A stretch of 64,000 bases of DNA from JBMNGN01 sp050949865 (GCA_050949865.1 JBMNGN010000003.1:186001-250000), one strand, 5' to 3'. Shown: positions 36,993 through 47,019, counted from the first letter of the stretch. Notes: generated from the letters alone by a model not told the origin. Program-made: numbers and translations.

Positions 36993-37910
36993 ATGAATTT
37001 TCAGGAATTGATTCTCAAACTGCATGATTATTGGGGTAGGCAGGGGTGCATCATCCAGCAGCCTTACGATATGGAAAAAGGGGCCGGAACTATGAACCCG
37101 GCTACATTCTTAAGGGCTCTAGGGCCAGAACCATGGAATACGGCATATGTTGAACCTTCCCGCCGGCCGACTGACGGAAGGTACGGAGAAAACCCCAACC
37201 GGCTGCAGCACTATTATCAATACCAGGTTATTTTAAAGCCATCACCGGACAATGTTATAGAGCTGTACCTGGAAAGCCTTAAGGAGCTCGGCATAGACCC
37301 GGTCAAGCATGATATTCGATTGGTTGAAGATAACTGGGAATCTCCAACCCTTGGAGCCTGGGGATTGGGATGGGAAGTCTGGCTGGATGGCATGGAAATT
37401 ACTCAATTTACTTACTTCCAGCAATGTGGCGGGTATGATTGCCTGCCTGTATGTGCTGAAATTACTTATGGTCTAGAAAGGATTGCTATGTATATCCAGG
37501 ATAAAGAAAGCGTTTACGATATCGAATGGGCAGATGGGATTACCTATGCCGATGTTCATCATCAAGGGGAAGTGGATTATTCCAGGTACAATTTCGAGAC
37601 TGCTGATGTGGAAACCCTTACGGCTATGTTTGGGCTGTGCGAGAAAGAAGCGATTAAAACCGCTAACCAGCATTTGGTTCAACCGGCTTATGATTATGTT
37701 TTAAAATGTTCCCACCTGTTCAATCTCCTTGATGCCAGGGGAGCTATAAGTGTAACGGAGCGGACCGGGTATATAGCCAGGGTGCGCAACCTGGCCCGTT
37801 TGGTAGCAGGTGAATATATTGAGCAACGCAAGCGGATGGGATACCCTTTGTTGAGAGATGAAAAGCTAAGGAAGCAGTTTATAGATCTTGAGGATAAGGA
37901 GGCCCGTTAA
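36993..37910 (+). CDS. glyQ: Glycine-tRNA ligase alpha subunit
   Basis: Catalytic alpha subunit of the heterotetrameric bacterial glycyl-tRNA synthetase. Class II motifs appear in FQELILKLHDYWGRQGCI, QPYDMEKGAGTMNPATFLRA and YVEPSRRPTDGRYGENPNR. 305 residues. ATG 36993 is chosen because AAGGAGG lies before it; an ATG at 36975 overlaps that site. Controlled by the T-box leader upstream. Confidence 0.97.
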   Translation: MNFQELILKLHDYWGRQGCIIQQPYDMEKGAGTMNPATFLRALGPEPWNTAYVEPSRRPTDGRYGENPNRLQHYYQYQVILKPSPDNVIELYLESLKELGIDPVKHDIRLVEDNWESPTLGAWGLGWEVWLDGMEITQFTYFQQCGGYDCLPVCAEITYGLERIAMYIQDKESVYDIEWADGITYADVHHQGEVDYSRYNFETADVETLTAMFGLCEKEAIKTANQHLVQPAYDYVLKCSHLFNLLDARGAISVTERTGYIARVRNLARLVAGEYIEQRKRMGYPLLRDEKLRKQFIDLEDKEAR

Positions 37911-37911
37911 C

Positions 37912-39981
37912 ATGAAAAAGCAATTGCTATTTGAGATTGGTCTGGAAGAAATGCCATCAGCGTATATGCCCAGAGCTATTAATGAATTAAAAAATCTGGC
38001 TGAACAGAAGCTAAGCCAGTCAAGGATACCATATGAAAAAGTACTTGTCTACGGTACTCCCCGGAGGCTGGTTTTATTGGCCGAGGGCATCGGTGGGCGG
38101 CAATTGGATGCGGTAGTGGAGCACAAAGGACCCAAAAAGAGTATTGCCATAGATGATCAGGGCCATCCGACTAAAGCAGGACTAGGGTTTGCCAGGGGAC
38201 AGGGGATAGATTTCAGTGGGGTGGTTACCAAAGAGGTCGGGGGGATTGAATATATATTTGCCATAAAAAAGGAAAAGGGTAAACCAACTAAGAATGTTAT
38301 TCCCGGGGTGCTGGCCAGCCTGATTTATTCCCTGACTTTCCCCAAATCAATGCGCTGGGGTTATAACCAGATACGATTTGCCCGGCCTATCAGGTGGATA
38401 ACTGCCTGGCTGGGAAATGAACTGATTGATTTGGAAATAGATGGCATTAAAAGCAGGAATATAACTTATGGTCATCGGTTTTTGTCCCCAGGGAGAATCA
38501 AAATAACCGGAATAAAAAGCTATTTTCAGTCCCTGGAGAATAACTATGTAATCCTGGATCAAGAGAAAAGGCAAGAACTAATCTGGCAGCAGGTTCAAAA
38601 AGCAGCCGTTGATTCAGGGGGAAGGGTTATGGAAAACCCGGATCTCCTGGAGGAAGTCAACTACCTGTTAGAATACCCCACCGCTTTCTATGGACAGTTT
38701 TCGCCTTCATATCTTGAGGTGCCGCCAGAAGTATTAATTACTACCATGATAAAAAACCAGCGCTATTTTCCGGTGTTTGATGAAGAGGGCCATTTGCGTC
38801 CTGGGTTCATCGGGGTTAGAAATGGAACTAACGATAACCTGGATATAGTACGGGCTGGAAATGAAAGGGTTTTAAAAGCCAGGCTGGAAGATGCTTTATT
38901 CTTTTGGAAGGAAGATACTAAAAAGACCTTAGAGGAAATGGCTGCGGGTTTAAAGAACATTTTGTTCCATGAACGCTTGGGGAATATGATGGAAAAGGTT
39001 GAAAGGCTGCAAAAACTGGGTATTTATATCAGCAATAAGGGTAATATCAGTAACCGGGCGGATGTGGTCAGGGGGGCCTATCTATGTAAAGCGGATCTAT
39101 GCAGTAGCATGGTATACGAGTTTCCTGAACTGCAAGGGGTTATGGGCAGGTACTATGCGCTGAAAAGCGGGGAAGGTCAGGAAGTGAGCAACGCTGTATT
39201 TGAGCATTACCTGCCAAGGTTTGCTGGAGATATGCTGCCGAGTACTAAGACGGGGCTGGTTTTGAGTTTGGCTGACAAAATCGATACCCTGGTAGGAAGC
39301 TTTGCCATCAACATTAAACCAACCGGGTCTCAAGATCCCTATGCCTTGAGACGACAGGGCATTGGGATTGTCAGCATGTTAATCGACGCAGGGGTTAGGA
39401 TAGACCTAAAAGAGGTTTTAATGCAGGCATATCAGGGTTACAAGCCTTTTAGACTGGATAACTCCTCGGAACAGACTACTTCTGAAGTGTTGGAATTCAT
39501 TTTACAGAGGATGAGGGGCTTGTTGACAGAAAGGGGATTATCTTACGATGTTATAGATGCGGTTATGGCTACCCCCCATATTGATTTAAACAACACCGCC
39601 CAAAGGATAAAAGCAGTACAAGAATTCCGGCTTTCTGAAAATTTCAGCCATTTTATGGTAGTATATAATCGGGCCAATAACCTGACTAAGAACTGGGAAA
39701 ACGATACGGTGAGAGCTGATGACCTGGTGGATGATAGTGAAAAAGAGCTTTACCGCACAGTTAGGTCAATATATCCGGTAGTTGAAAAAGCCTTGCAGCA
39801 GGAGGATTACCCGAAGGCTCTAAACACGATAGCCGGTATCCGTTACCAGGTTGACCGGTTTTTTGAATCAGTAATGGTAATGGTAGATAATCAGGAATTA
39901 AGAGCTGCCCGGCTGGGTTTATTAAAATCCATAGCCAACCTGTGTAATACCATAGCCTGTTTTGAGCGAATAGTTGAGTAG
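37912..39981 (+). CDS. glyS: Glycine-tRNA ligase beta subunit
   Basis: Beta subunit that binds tRNA-Gly. It begins MKKQLLFEIGLEEMPSAYMP and contains the HD-like segment, IKPTGSQDPYALRRQG and a C-terminal anticodon-binding region. 689 residues, normal. AAGGAGG lies 12 bases before ATG 37912, one base after the glyQ stop. The following 194 bases to the convergent ATPase gene show no recognisable feature. Confidence 0.97.
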   Translation: MKKQLLFEIGLEEMPSAYMPRAINELKNLAEQKLSQSRIPYEKVLVYGTPRRLVLLAEGIGGRQLDAVVEHKGPKKSIAIDDQGHPTKAGLGFARGQGIDFSGVVTKEVGGIEYIFAIKKEKGKPTKNVIPGVLASLIYSLTFPKSMRWGYNQIRFARPIRWITAWLGNELIDLEIDGIKSRNITYGHRFLSPGRIKITGIKSYFQSLENNYVILDQEKRQELIWQQVQKAAVDSGGRVMENPDLLEEVNYLLEYPTAFYGQFSPSYLEVPPEVLITTMIKNQRYFPVFDEEGHLRPGFIGVRNGTNDNLDIVRAGNERVLKARLEDALFFWKEDTKKTLEEMAAGLKNILFHERLGNMMEKVERLQKLGIYISNKGNISNRADVVRGAYLCKADLCSSMVYEFPELQGVMGRYYALKSGEGQEVSNAVFEHYLPRFAGDMLPSTKTGLVLSLADKIDTLVGSFAINIKPTGSQDPYALRRQGIGIVSMLIDAGVRIDLKEVLMQAYQGYKPFRLDNSSEQTTSEVLEFILQRMRGLLTERGLSYDVIDAVMATPHIDLNNTAQRIKAVQEFRLSENFSHFMVVYNRANNLTKNWENDTVRADDLVDDSEKELYRTVRSIYPVVEKALQQEDYPKALNTIAGIRYQVDRFFESVMVMVDNQELRAARLGLLKSIANLCNTIACFERIVE

Positions 39982-40175
39982 GCAAGAGGTAAGGCGGTGC
40001 AAACAAAACAATTTAGTTACAATCCCGGGGAATTCTTAAACCTTTTCGGCCTACGGGGAAAGAGTCAGTGAAAGTGCCCAGGGTGTGAAGGCCGCAGGGA
40101 TATTACCGGAATTATTTGCCGGTGGCTGGTCGGCAGCCCGCCAACAGCCTAAAACTCCTTCCGCTGTAATTACGG

Positions 40176-42551
40176 TTAAGAGTTCTGCTTAACCCTTAAT
40201 AGGCGTAATCCATTAAGGGTTACCAGCAAGGAGGCTCCCATATCACCAATTACCGCCAGCCACATGGTTAACATACCTGGTATAACCAGGCACATAATTA
40301 AGGCCTTTATTATTATGGATAAAGCTATATTCTCTCTAATGATTGCTACAGTTTTCTTGCTGAGGCGAATCGCATAAGGCAGTGCGCTAAGGTTGTCAGC
40401 CATTAAGGCTACATCAGCCGTCTCCAAAGCGGTATCAGTTCCTGCTGCTCCCATGGCAATCCCTACGGTAGCCATGGCCAGGGCCGGGGCGTCATTAATC
40501 CCATCGCCGATCATGGCAACCTTGCCAGTCCTAAGCAGGGAGTTTATAGATTCCACCTTGTCTTCAGGCAACAGGTCAGCTTTGGTTTCATCTATATTCA
40601 ACTGGCGGGCAATCGCCCTGGCGGTGACGGCGTTGTCGCCGGTGAGCATTATTACCCTTTTGATCCCGACTTTCCTTAAATCCTGCAAGGTCTGGATAAT
40701 AGAAGGACGGATGGTGTCCGCTACGGCAATGATCCCTTTAACTTCTTGTTTATCCGCTACTAGAATTACTGTTTTTCCTTCAGTTTGGAAACGTTGAAGG
40801 TCGTCTATCACTTCCGGTGCAAGCGGTAAGTGTTCCTCTATATACCTGGGGCTGCCGACAAAGTAGAGTTCATCATTAACCGTGCCCATAGCGCCTTTTC
40901 CGGTTAACGAATCAAAGCCAGATACCCTAGGTATGTGGATTTTATTCCGTTTGGCGTACTGGATTATGGCTGTGCCCAGCGGGTGTTCCGACCGGTTTTC
41001 AATGGCTGCAGTGATGGCCAGCAGTTCATCTGCTCTCAGGTCAGAATAGACCAGTATATCAGTTACTTCAGGCCGGCCTTGAGTAAGGGTTCCGGTTTTG
41101 TCAAAAGCCATAACCGTTAAGTCAGCCATTTCTTCCAGGTAAACCCCGCCTTTAAACAAAACCCCGTTCCTGGCTGCATTTCCAATAGCCGATACGATGG
41201 AAACAGGGGTTGATATAACTAGTGCACAGGGGCAGGCTACCAGCAGCAGGGCCAGAGACTGGTAAACCCATTTAACCAGCGGTTGATTAAATGCAAACGG
41301 TGGTATTACTGCCACCAGGACTGCCAACCCTATCACAATCGGGGTATAGTATTTAGCAAACCGGTCCACCAGCTGCTGTGATCGGGCGCGCTGGCTTTGA
41401 GCCTCCTCCACCATTGCTATCAGGCGGGATATAGTATTATCTTTCGCTGTTTTGGCAACCTGGATTTCCATTGCTCCCTTTTGATTAATGGTACCAGCAA
41501 AAACCTCATCTCCTGGGTGTTTGTCCACTGGGATTGATTCGCCGGTTATAGGGGATTGATCAACCGATGATGTGCCTCTGACAACCTTTCCATCCATAGG
41601 GATGCGCTCGCCTGGCTTAATGATTATCAGGTCACCCACTTTGATTTGGTCAACAGGCAGGGTAAATTCATGGTTATTCCTTCTTACCAGTGCCTGTTCA
41701 GGGGTTAATTCCATTAATGAGACAATGGACTTCCTGGTTTTATCCAGGGTAAAAGCCTGCAGGGTATTGCCCAAAGAGAATAAAAAGACTACCATGGCCC
41801 CTTCTTCAACCTCACCAATGGCTACAGCACCAATCACGGCAATGGTCATCAAGACGTTCATATCTATTTCCCCGGCATTAACCAGCATAAGCAGTCCCGA
41901 TTTGGCGGGTAAATAGGCGCCTATAACTATGCCAAAAATAAATATACCCAGGATAAAGTTGGGGGGAAGGCTCCCTGTAATCTTGAGGATAAAAGCAACT
42001 AACAGTACGGTTCCGCTTAATATAGTTGAAATTGCGGATCGGTTGGTTTTCCAAAACGGGTTGGCAGGGAAGGCTTCTTTTTCCGATTCCATCGCGATTA
42101 CGGAATATCCGAGGTCCTGTATTACCTTCACAATGTCATTGGCCGGGCCGGGGTAGTTAACCTCCATCCTGGAAGTGCTGAAACTAACTTTAACCTTTTT
42201 CGTTCCAGGAATACTGGCAACTGCTTTTTGTAATTTGGCCGCGCAATCAGCACAGTCTAAACCGCCTAAACGTAAAATTATTTTATTGGTTTGTTTGTGA
42301 AACGATTGGGGTAAGGCTGCTTCATAGCCCGCCGAATGAACTTTATCAACTACCCTGGGGAGTACCTCGTTGGCCTCTCCATAATACTCTATGATCATTT
42401 TACCATTGGAAAAGCCCAAGCTGGTTTTAACCATACCGGGCAGCCTGCTGACTGCTTTTTCCAGTTTGGCGGCACAATCGGGGCAATCCATACCGCTTAT
42501 ATAAAGAATACTGGTAGTTAATCGGGGTTCTGATGTTGAGGTTTCAGGCAT
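40176..42551 (-). CDS. cadA: Zn2+/Cd2+/Pb2+ P1B-type ATPase with two HMA domains
   Basis: Metal-exporting ATPase. Two N-terminal heavy-metal-associated domains carry SGMDCPDCAAKL and GLDCADCAAKL. The transport core has the membrane motif ACPCAL, the phosphorylation site DKTGTLTQG, SEHPLGTAI and TGDNAVTARA. The last helix has GDMGASLLVTLNGLRLL, with the Asp typical of zinc/cadmium rather than copper pumps. 791 residues. The ArsR-type repressor gene lies immediately upstream on the same strand, so one transcript is likely. The final bases contain an 11-base inverted repeat (40191-40221) inside the coding end. Confidence 0.92.
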   Translation of the reverse strand: MPETSTSEPRLTTSILYISGMDCPDCAAKLEKAVSRLPGMVKTSLGFSNGKMIIEYYGEANEVLPRVVDKVHSAGYEAALPQSFHKQTNKIILRLGGLDCADCAAKLQKAVASIPGTKKVKVSFSTSRMEVNYPGPANDIVKVIQDLGYSVIAMESEKEAFPANPFWKTNRSAISTILSGTVLLVAFILKITGSLPPNFILGIFIFGIVIGAYLPAKSGLLMLVNAGEIDMNVLMTIAVIGAVAIGEVEEGAMVVFLFSLGNTLQAFTLDKTRKSIVSLMELTPEQALVRRNNHEFTLPVDQIKVGDLIIIKPGERIPMDGKVVRGTSSVDQSPITGESIPVDKHPGDEVFAGTINQKGAMEIQVAKTAKDNTISRLIAMVEEAQSQRARSQQLVDRFAKYYTPIVIGLAVLVAVIPPFAFNQPLVKWVYQSLALLLVACPCALVISTPVSIVSAIGNAARNGVLFKGGVYLEEMADLTVMAFDKTGTLTQGRPEVTDILVYSDLRADELLAITAAIENRSEHPLGTAIIQYAKRNKIHIPRVSGFDSLTGKGAMGTVNDELYFVGSPRYIEEHLPLAPEVIDDLQRFQTEGKTVILVADKQEVKGIIAVADTIRPSIIQTLQDLRKVGIKRVIMLTGDNAVTARAIARQLNIDETKADLLPEDKVESINSLLRTGKVAMIGDGINDAPALAMATVGIAMGAAGTDTALETADVALMADNLSALPYAIRLSKKTVAIIRENIALSIIIKALIMCLVIPGMLTMWLAVIGDMGASLLVTLNGLRLLRVKQNS

Positions 42552-42570
42552 TTAATCGTTGTGCCCCCTT

Positions 42571-42930
42571 TTACTCATTAACGTGCTCTATTCCCTGGGC
42601 AAATAATGTAGTGATGTGCTGATCCGCCAGGGAATAGAACAGCATTTTACCCCCGCGCCGGTACTTCACCAACCTTTGTCCTCGCAGTAGGCGCAGTTGA
42701 TGGGATACCGCAGATTCGCTAGCCCCGATGACGGCAGCGATATCGCAAACACATAGTTCCTGTTGAGACAGGGCAAACAGTATTTTTATTCGAGTAGGGT
42801 CACCCAGGGTTTTAAAGAGTTCTGCCAGGCTAATTATTTCGTTGCTATCCGGCATTTTACCCATTACTTCCTGGACCCGCTCTTCATGTATGTAATGGAC
42901 CTCACATTTATCGATAATATCGGACACCAT
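42571..42930 (-). CDS. ArsR/CadC-type metal-sensing repressor
   Basis: Winged-helix repressor of 119 residues. The N-terminal CEVHYIHEERV resembles the CadC metal-binding arm, and ELCVCDIAAVIGASESAVSHQLRLL contains the ArsR-family CVC site and recognition helix. AGGAG lies 8 bases before the ATG. Metal binding should release it from the operator at 42945-42964, allowing expression of itself and the ATPase. Confidence 0.92.
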   Translation of the reverse strand: MVSDIIDKCEVHYIHEERVQEVMGKMPDSNEIISLAELFKTLGDPTRIKILFALSQQELCVCDIAAVIGASESAVSHQLRLLRGQRLVKYRRGGKMLFYSLADQHITTLFAQGIEHVNE

Positions 42931-42944
42931 TATCTACTCCTAAC

Positions 42945-42964
42945 ATATGAACATATATTCATAT
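42945..42964 (-). promoter_or_regulatory. ArsR/CadC-type operator palindrome
   Basis: The 20-base near-palindrome ATATGAACATATATTCATAT closely resembles ArsR/SmtB-family operators (TGAA..6-7 bases..TTCA). It overlaps the -10 box of the divergent promoter at 42962-42990 and lies 15 bases before the repressor start. Confidence 0.8.
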
Positions 42965-42990
42965 ATACTAGGTTAGTATAAGTTTGTCAA
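42962..42990 (-). promoter_or_regulatory. Sigma-A promoter of the arsR-cadA operon
   Basis: On the minus strand TTGACA (42990-42985) and TATATA (42967-42962) are separated by exactly 17 bases. The -10 overlaps the repressor operator, so bound repressor should exclude RNA polymerase. Confidence 0.8.
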
Positions 42991-43087
42991 TAGTATTATG
43001 TATAACATGAAGCAAACAATGTACTTTAGTTCATAACTCCAGGGAGATTTTATTTGATAGCCAGCTCTCATTAATTTGGAATAATTG

Positions 43088-43105
43088 CCATATGATTGCA
43101 TATGG
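43088..43105. promoter_or_regulatory. Palindrome CCATATG-4-CATATGG upstream of the riboswitch
   Basis: A perfect seven-base inverted repeat with a four-base spacer, in the 200 bases between the arsR promoter and the Moco-type leader. It could be an operator for the surface-protein cluster. TATAAT at 43170-43175 lies between it and the leader but has no good -35. Otherwise this gap shows nothing. Confidence 0.3.
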
Positions 43106-43188
43106 ATTTACTAATCCCGATTTCTATAGTAAAATTAGGCAGGATAATTAAGTTGTATAACGAATGGATTATAATAAACACTGAAAAT

Positions 43189-43283
43189 GCTCCGAGCCTG
43201 TTAACCTAATGTTGAAGAGCAATGGTTTCCAGGCCGATAGGGTACGCCCGGAAACAGGTGTGCCTCCCGTGCTGGAAAGGGGC
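43189..43283 (+). ncRNA. Moco-type riboswitch aptamer, copy 1
   Basis: Conserved blocks CTCCGAGCC, AGGGTACG, GGAAACAGG and GCCTCCCGTGCTGGAAAGG match my memory of the molybdenum-cofactor RNA motif, especially the last. P1 is GCTCC (43189-43193) with GGGGC (43279-43283). GCCTG pairs with CAGGC for P2. A second copy at 51159 has compensating changes in P1. The leader lies 170 bases before the first surface-protein gene, which encodes two molybdopterin-fold domains. Whether Mo or W cofactor is sensed cannot be read here. Confidence 0.75.
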
Positions 43284-43300
43284 TCTACCCGGGATGCTTA

Positions 43301-43341
43301 GATCCGGTTGGCTTCTTTCCGCCAGCCGGATCTTAATTTTT
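43301..43341 (+). terminator. Riboswitch-linked terminator, copy 1
   Basis: GATCCGGTTGGC (43301-43312) pairs with GCCAGCCGGATC (43321-43332) in a 12-pair stem with one G-U pair, followed by TTAATTTTT. It stands 17 bases after the aptamer, as expected for riboswitch control by transcription termination. Confidence 0.8.
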
Positions 43342-43458
43342 GCCACGATAAGCGCTTTGGGGTAGATGCCTATCAGCTCTTACGGGTTTACAAACAACCA
43401 GGTATATGTAATCCGGTGAAAGTTTATCTTAGAACAATAGCTTAAGGGAGAGAAGGTA

Positions 43459-46400
43459 GTGAAAAGAGGCAGAACGGTTCTAGGAAGGTATGTTCAATTG
43501 CCGAAGTTCCTGGGAGTAATCTTGCTGGCGGTTATATTCAGCCTGCTCACGCCCCAGGCTGCTTATACCGCAGGAAGCAATATAACCATATCCGGGCCGG
43601 GATTGGAAAACCCTGATCCGGTGACTATTACCCAAGACCAGTTGCAGGGCAAAGAACCTTTAATATTACCTGACGGGACTACAGTTCAACAACACGATGA
43701 GTGGTACAGCACCATCAATACCTGGCCCACCAAGAGCTGGTACAGGGGAAAAGGTATAAAATTAATGGACTTGCTTAATGTAGCAGGCGGCCTTAAACCG
43801 GAAGCTACACAGATCAGTTTCATTTCCAGCGATGGTTTCAAAGCTACTTTTACAGTACAAGAACTTATCAACGAACCCCGCTACCGTTTCCCCAACTTCA
43901 TGGATACTGGCCTCCCCGGCCACCTTCCCGGTGATCCTTCGGAAGCAGTGCCGGTAGAACCTATGATTGCTCATCAAAGTATTTGTGCGCATGATATGGC
44001 AGATATTGAAGATATAGATAATTTTAGCCGCATGGACGCTAACCTCCTGCTGTACGGGCAGCGGTCGGTTACCCAGCAGACCAATGCCAGGTTTGCCAAA
44101 TACGTAACTGCTATCGAAGTTCTTACTGATCCTGTAGCTAAATGGGATAACCCTACGGCAGATCCAGTTCCTGGAGAGGTAGCAGCGGGAACTATGGTCC
44201 AGCTTAAAAGCCCCTTTAATGACGAGGATAAGGTTCATTACACCCTTGATGGTAGTAATCCTACCATTCATAGTCCCATGTACAACTGGATTGCCAGCCG
44301 GTGGTGGGCATCACGTCCGGATGAGTTGGAGGAAATCAACCATCCGATTGAGATTAATGAGAACACTACAATCAAGGCTTTTGTAACCGGTCCTGGCCGG
44401 GCCGACAGTGATATTGTCACCTTTGAGTACCGGGTTCCCTTTGCTATGAACCTGGACAATCCAACCAGAGCCATTGAGGACCAGGAATATCCAGGTTATA
44501 GTTTTACGGCAACCGGCGGGTTGAAACCATACAGTTTTGTGATAAGCGAAGGAACCCTGCCGGAAGGTATGAGCTTAAATGGAGCAAGTTTGGAAGGAAC
44601 TCCGGTGGAGAAAGGCATATTCACCTTTACTATAACGGTGACCGATAGCGCAGAGCCTGCAAATACCGCCAGTCATCAATTTACTCTGGTGGTAGATGAA
44701 GCAGGCAGTGTACCATTGGACATTAATAAAGATAATCCGGTCAAGGCGGTTAAAAACGAAGTATACCCCGGTTATACCTTTCAGGCTATGGGCGGTATAA
44801 AGCCGTACAGCTTTACGCTAAGTGATGGAACCCTGCCGGAAGGTATGAGCTTAAATGGTGCAAATTTGGAAGGAATACCGATGGAGAGCGGCACATTTAC
44901 CTTTACTATAACGGTTACCGATAGCACAGAGCCTGCAAAAACCGTCAGTCATGAATTTACCCTGGTAGTAGACAATTCTCCCCCGGTATTGGTACCCGAT
45001 ACTACTGATAACCATACCGGTATGCCGATAGAATTGACCTTTATTGATGATCAAGCCTGGCGCGAGGCTATTACGGATGTAAAGATCAACCAAACTTCCA
45101 TTACAGGCAGGTACAGCGTTGCCGCGGGAGTAATTACCATAAATGCTGGAGTTTTTAGGGCTGCCGGCAACTATACCATAGAAATTGTCGCAGACGGGTA
45201 TATTAATGCTACTGTGATTCAGGTGATAACAGGCAGCGAGATACCGCCGGAAGAAGAGATTGTATTAACCATCAGAGGTGATGGGGTTACGGGGATTAAG
45301 GAGTACACCCAATCTCAGTTGGAAGCTATGGACCAGTACCAGTATGTGTACAGCTGTATTAATACCTGGCCTACCAAAAAGTGGTACGTAGGGAAGGGGG
45401 TTCTCCTAAACGAATTGCTGGATTCAGCGGGAATGAAGGGGAATGCCCGGCAAGTCAAGTTTATTGCCAGCGATGGCTATTATATGACTTTGACAGTTGA
45501 CGAATTGTTATACGATAAGCGTTACCGTTTTCCCAACTTCAAGAGTGGCGGCAGTGATGCTGATGGGCATATTCCAGGCTCCTCATCGGGTGCCCAAGAG
45601 GTTGGGACCATTCTGGCCCTGGTTAGTGCCGAGGGTACGGATAACCCATCATATATGAATGATATGAACGCATTGCTGCTGATGTTGGGGCAACGTGCAG
45701 TTACGGAGCAAACCGGCCCCCTATTCGTAAAAAATATAAATGAAATTGAGGTGCTTACCTATGCACCGGGAAAATGGGATGAACCGACGGCAGAACCCGC
45801 CGGAGGACTGGTTAAAGCGGGAACCAAGGTTGTTTTACATGGTCCCGGCGATGATATTGATAAGGTTTACTATACCACTGACGGCAGTCTACCAGACCTG
45901 AACAGTCCCATGTATAACTGGATTGCCCGACGGTGGTGGGCAGCACGGGGAGCAAAAACCGTCGCTGAGGTTAACCGTCCTGTGGAAATTAACGAAGATA
46001 CCATCATCAAGGCTGTCACCATTGGACCCGGCAAAATGGACAGTGATATCGTTGAATTTATTTATACAGTTATCAAAGAGGAGATTAGTACCAAAGAACA
46101 GATTAAACCCAGTGAGGGAGGGACGGTAAAACTCGGGGACGAGGCTATCCTTGAAATACCAGCCGGTGCCCTGGATGGAACAAACCCGGTGGAAATCAAT
46201 ATTGAGCAGGTAACAAAGCATCCTAGTGCACCTTCAGGTCTTGAAATTGTCAGCGGGGTATATGATTTTAGTATAGTTGGTGAAGACCATTACAGTTTTA
46301 AACAGGCTGTCACCATCCGGCTCCGTTTCAATCCTGAAAAAGTGGGTCCTGGCCAGATTCCGGCTGTTTACTACTATGATGAGGCCGAAGAGAAGTGGAT

Positions 46401-47019
46401 CAATATCGGTGGAGAAATATCCGGTGATTTTATAACCATCCAGGTAGACCATTTTACCAAATTTGCGGTTATGGTAGCAACAGGCAGCGTAGAATCCGGC
46501 TTGACTGATATAGCCGGGCACTGGGCAGAAGATAGCATTGAGAAACTAATAGCCATGGGGGCGGTTAATGGTTATCCTGACGGTACCTTCAAACCTGACC
46601 ATAATATTACCAGGGCTGAATTTGTAACTATACTGGTTAAGGTACTTGCCCTTGAGCCCCAGAACGGCCAGATCTTTGCCGATACTGCCGGGCATTGGGC
46701 TCGGGATGCTCTAGCGACTGCAGAGTATTATGGTATTGTCAAGGGTTATGATGAGAATACATTTGGACCAGATGATTTTGTTACCCGGGAGCAGATGGCT
46801 GCCATAGTTATAAATGCGACGGATCTGGAGCGGGTAAATGAAGAAACTTCATTTGAAGACAGTCACCTAGTATCCGAATGGGCCAGAGAAGCGGTAGCCA
46901 CAGCGGTAAAGCATGGGATTATTAACGGGTTTCCCGATAATACCCTGCGTCCACTGAGCAATGCCACTAGAGCAGAGGCAGTTACGGTTATTGTAAAGGT
47001 ATTAAACTTGCTTGAATAA
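43459..47019 (+). CDS. S-layer-anchored protein with two PF00174-like domains
   Basis: Secreted 1186-residue protein attached to the wall by SLH repeats. Order: signal peptide (1-38); molybdopterin-fold-like domain with YSTINTWPTKSWYRGKG (about 40-230); chitobiase-C-like domain with TLDGSNPTIHSPMYNW (235-330); two He_PIG Ig-like repeats (335-515); a Shr/DUF1533-like domain (515-590); second molybdopterin-fold-like domain with YSCINTWPTKKWY (595-770); second chitobiase-C-like domain; ZU5-like domain (880-1005); three SLH repeats (1015-1186). GTG start with GGGAGAGAAGG upstream. The usual Moco-binding CxGN context is absent, so binding or sensing is more likely than oxidoreductase activity. Confidence 0.85.
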   Translation: MKRGRTVLGRYVQLPKFLGVILLAVIFSLLTPQAAYTAGSNITISGPGLENPDPVTITQDQLQGKEPLILPDGTTVQQHDEWYSTINTWPTKSWYRGKGIKLMDLLNVAGGLKPEATQISFISSDGFKATFTVQELINEPRYRFPNFMDTGLPGHLPGDPSEAVPVEPMIAHQSICAHDMADIEDIDNFSRMDANLLLYGQRSVTQQTNARFAKYVTAIEVLTDPVAKWDNPTADPVPGEVAAGTMVQLKSPFNDEDKVHYTLDGSNPTIHSPMYNWIASRWWASRPDELEEINHPIEINENTTIKAFVTGPGRADSDIVTFEYRVPFAMNLDNPTRAIEDQEYPGYSFTATGGLKPYSFVISEGTLPEGMSLNGASLEGTPVEKGIFTFTITVTDSAEPANTASHQFTLVVDEAGSVPLDINKDNPVKAVKNEVYPGYTFQAMGGIKPYSFTLSDGTLPEGMSLNGANLEGIPMESGTFTFTITVTDSTEPAKTVSHEFTLVVDNSPPVLVPDTTDNHTGMPIELTFIDDQAWREAITDVKINQTSITGRYSVAAGVITINAGVFRAAGNYTIEIVADGYINATVIQVITGSEIPPEEEIVLTIRGDGVTGIKEYTQSQLEAMDQYQYVYSCINTWPTKKWYVGKGVLLNELLDSAGMKGNARQVKFIASDGYYMTLTVDELLYDKRYRFPNFKSGGSDADGHIPGSSSGAQEVGTILALVSAEGTDNPSYMNDMNALLLMLGQRAVTEQTGPLFVKNINEIEVLTYAPGKWDEPTAEPAGGLVKAGTKVVLHGPGDDIDKVYYTTDGSLPDLNSPMYNWIARRWWAARGAKTVAEVNRPVEINEDTIIKAVTIGPGKMDSDIVEFIYTVIKEEISTKEQIKPSEGGTVKLGDEAILEIPAGALDGTNPVEINIEQVTKHPSAPSGLEIVSGVYDFSIVGEDHYSFKQAVTIRLRFNPEKVGPGQIPAVYYYDEAEEKWINIGGEISGDFITIQVDHFTKFAVMVATGSVESGLTDIAGHWAEDSIEKLIAMGAVNGYPDGTFKPDHNITRAEFVTILVKVLALEPQNGQIFADTAGHWARDALATAEYYGIVKGYDENTFGPDDFVTREQMAAIVINATDLERVNEETSFEDSHLVSEWAREAVATAVKHGIINGFPDNTLRPLSNATRAEAVTVIVKVLNLLE

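Noticed and set aside
39982..40175. Possible leader RNA after glyS
   Set aside because: GC-rich with short self-complementary pieces, but no conserved motif and no gene starting downstream on that strand.
40191..40221. Inverted repeat TAACCCTTAAT/ATTAAGGGTTA as the cadA terminator
   Set aside because: It lies inside the coding end, upstream of the stop codon, and no T-run follows on the minus strand.
42931..43458. Possible tRNA or other structural RNA in the 530-base gap
   Set aside because: Apart from the operator/promoter, palindrome and Moco-type leader, no cloverleaf or other fold was seen.
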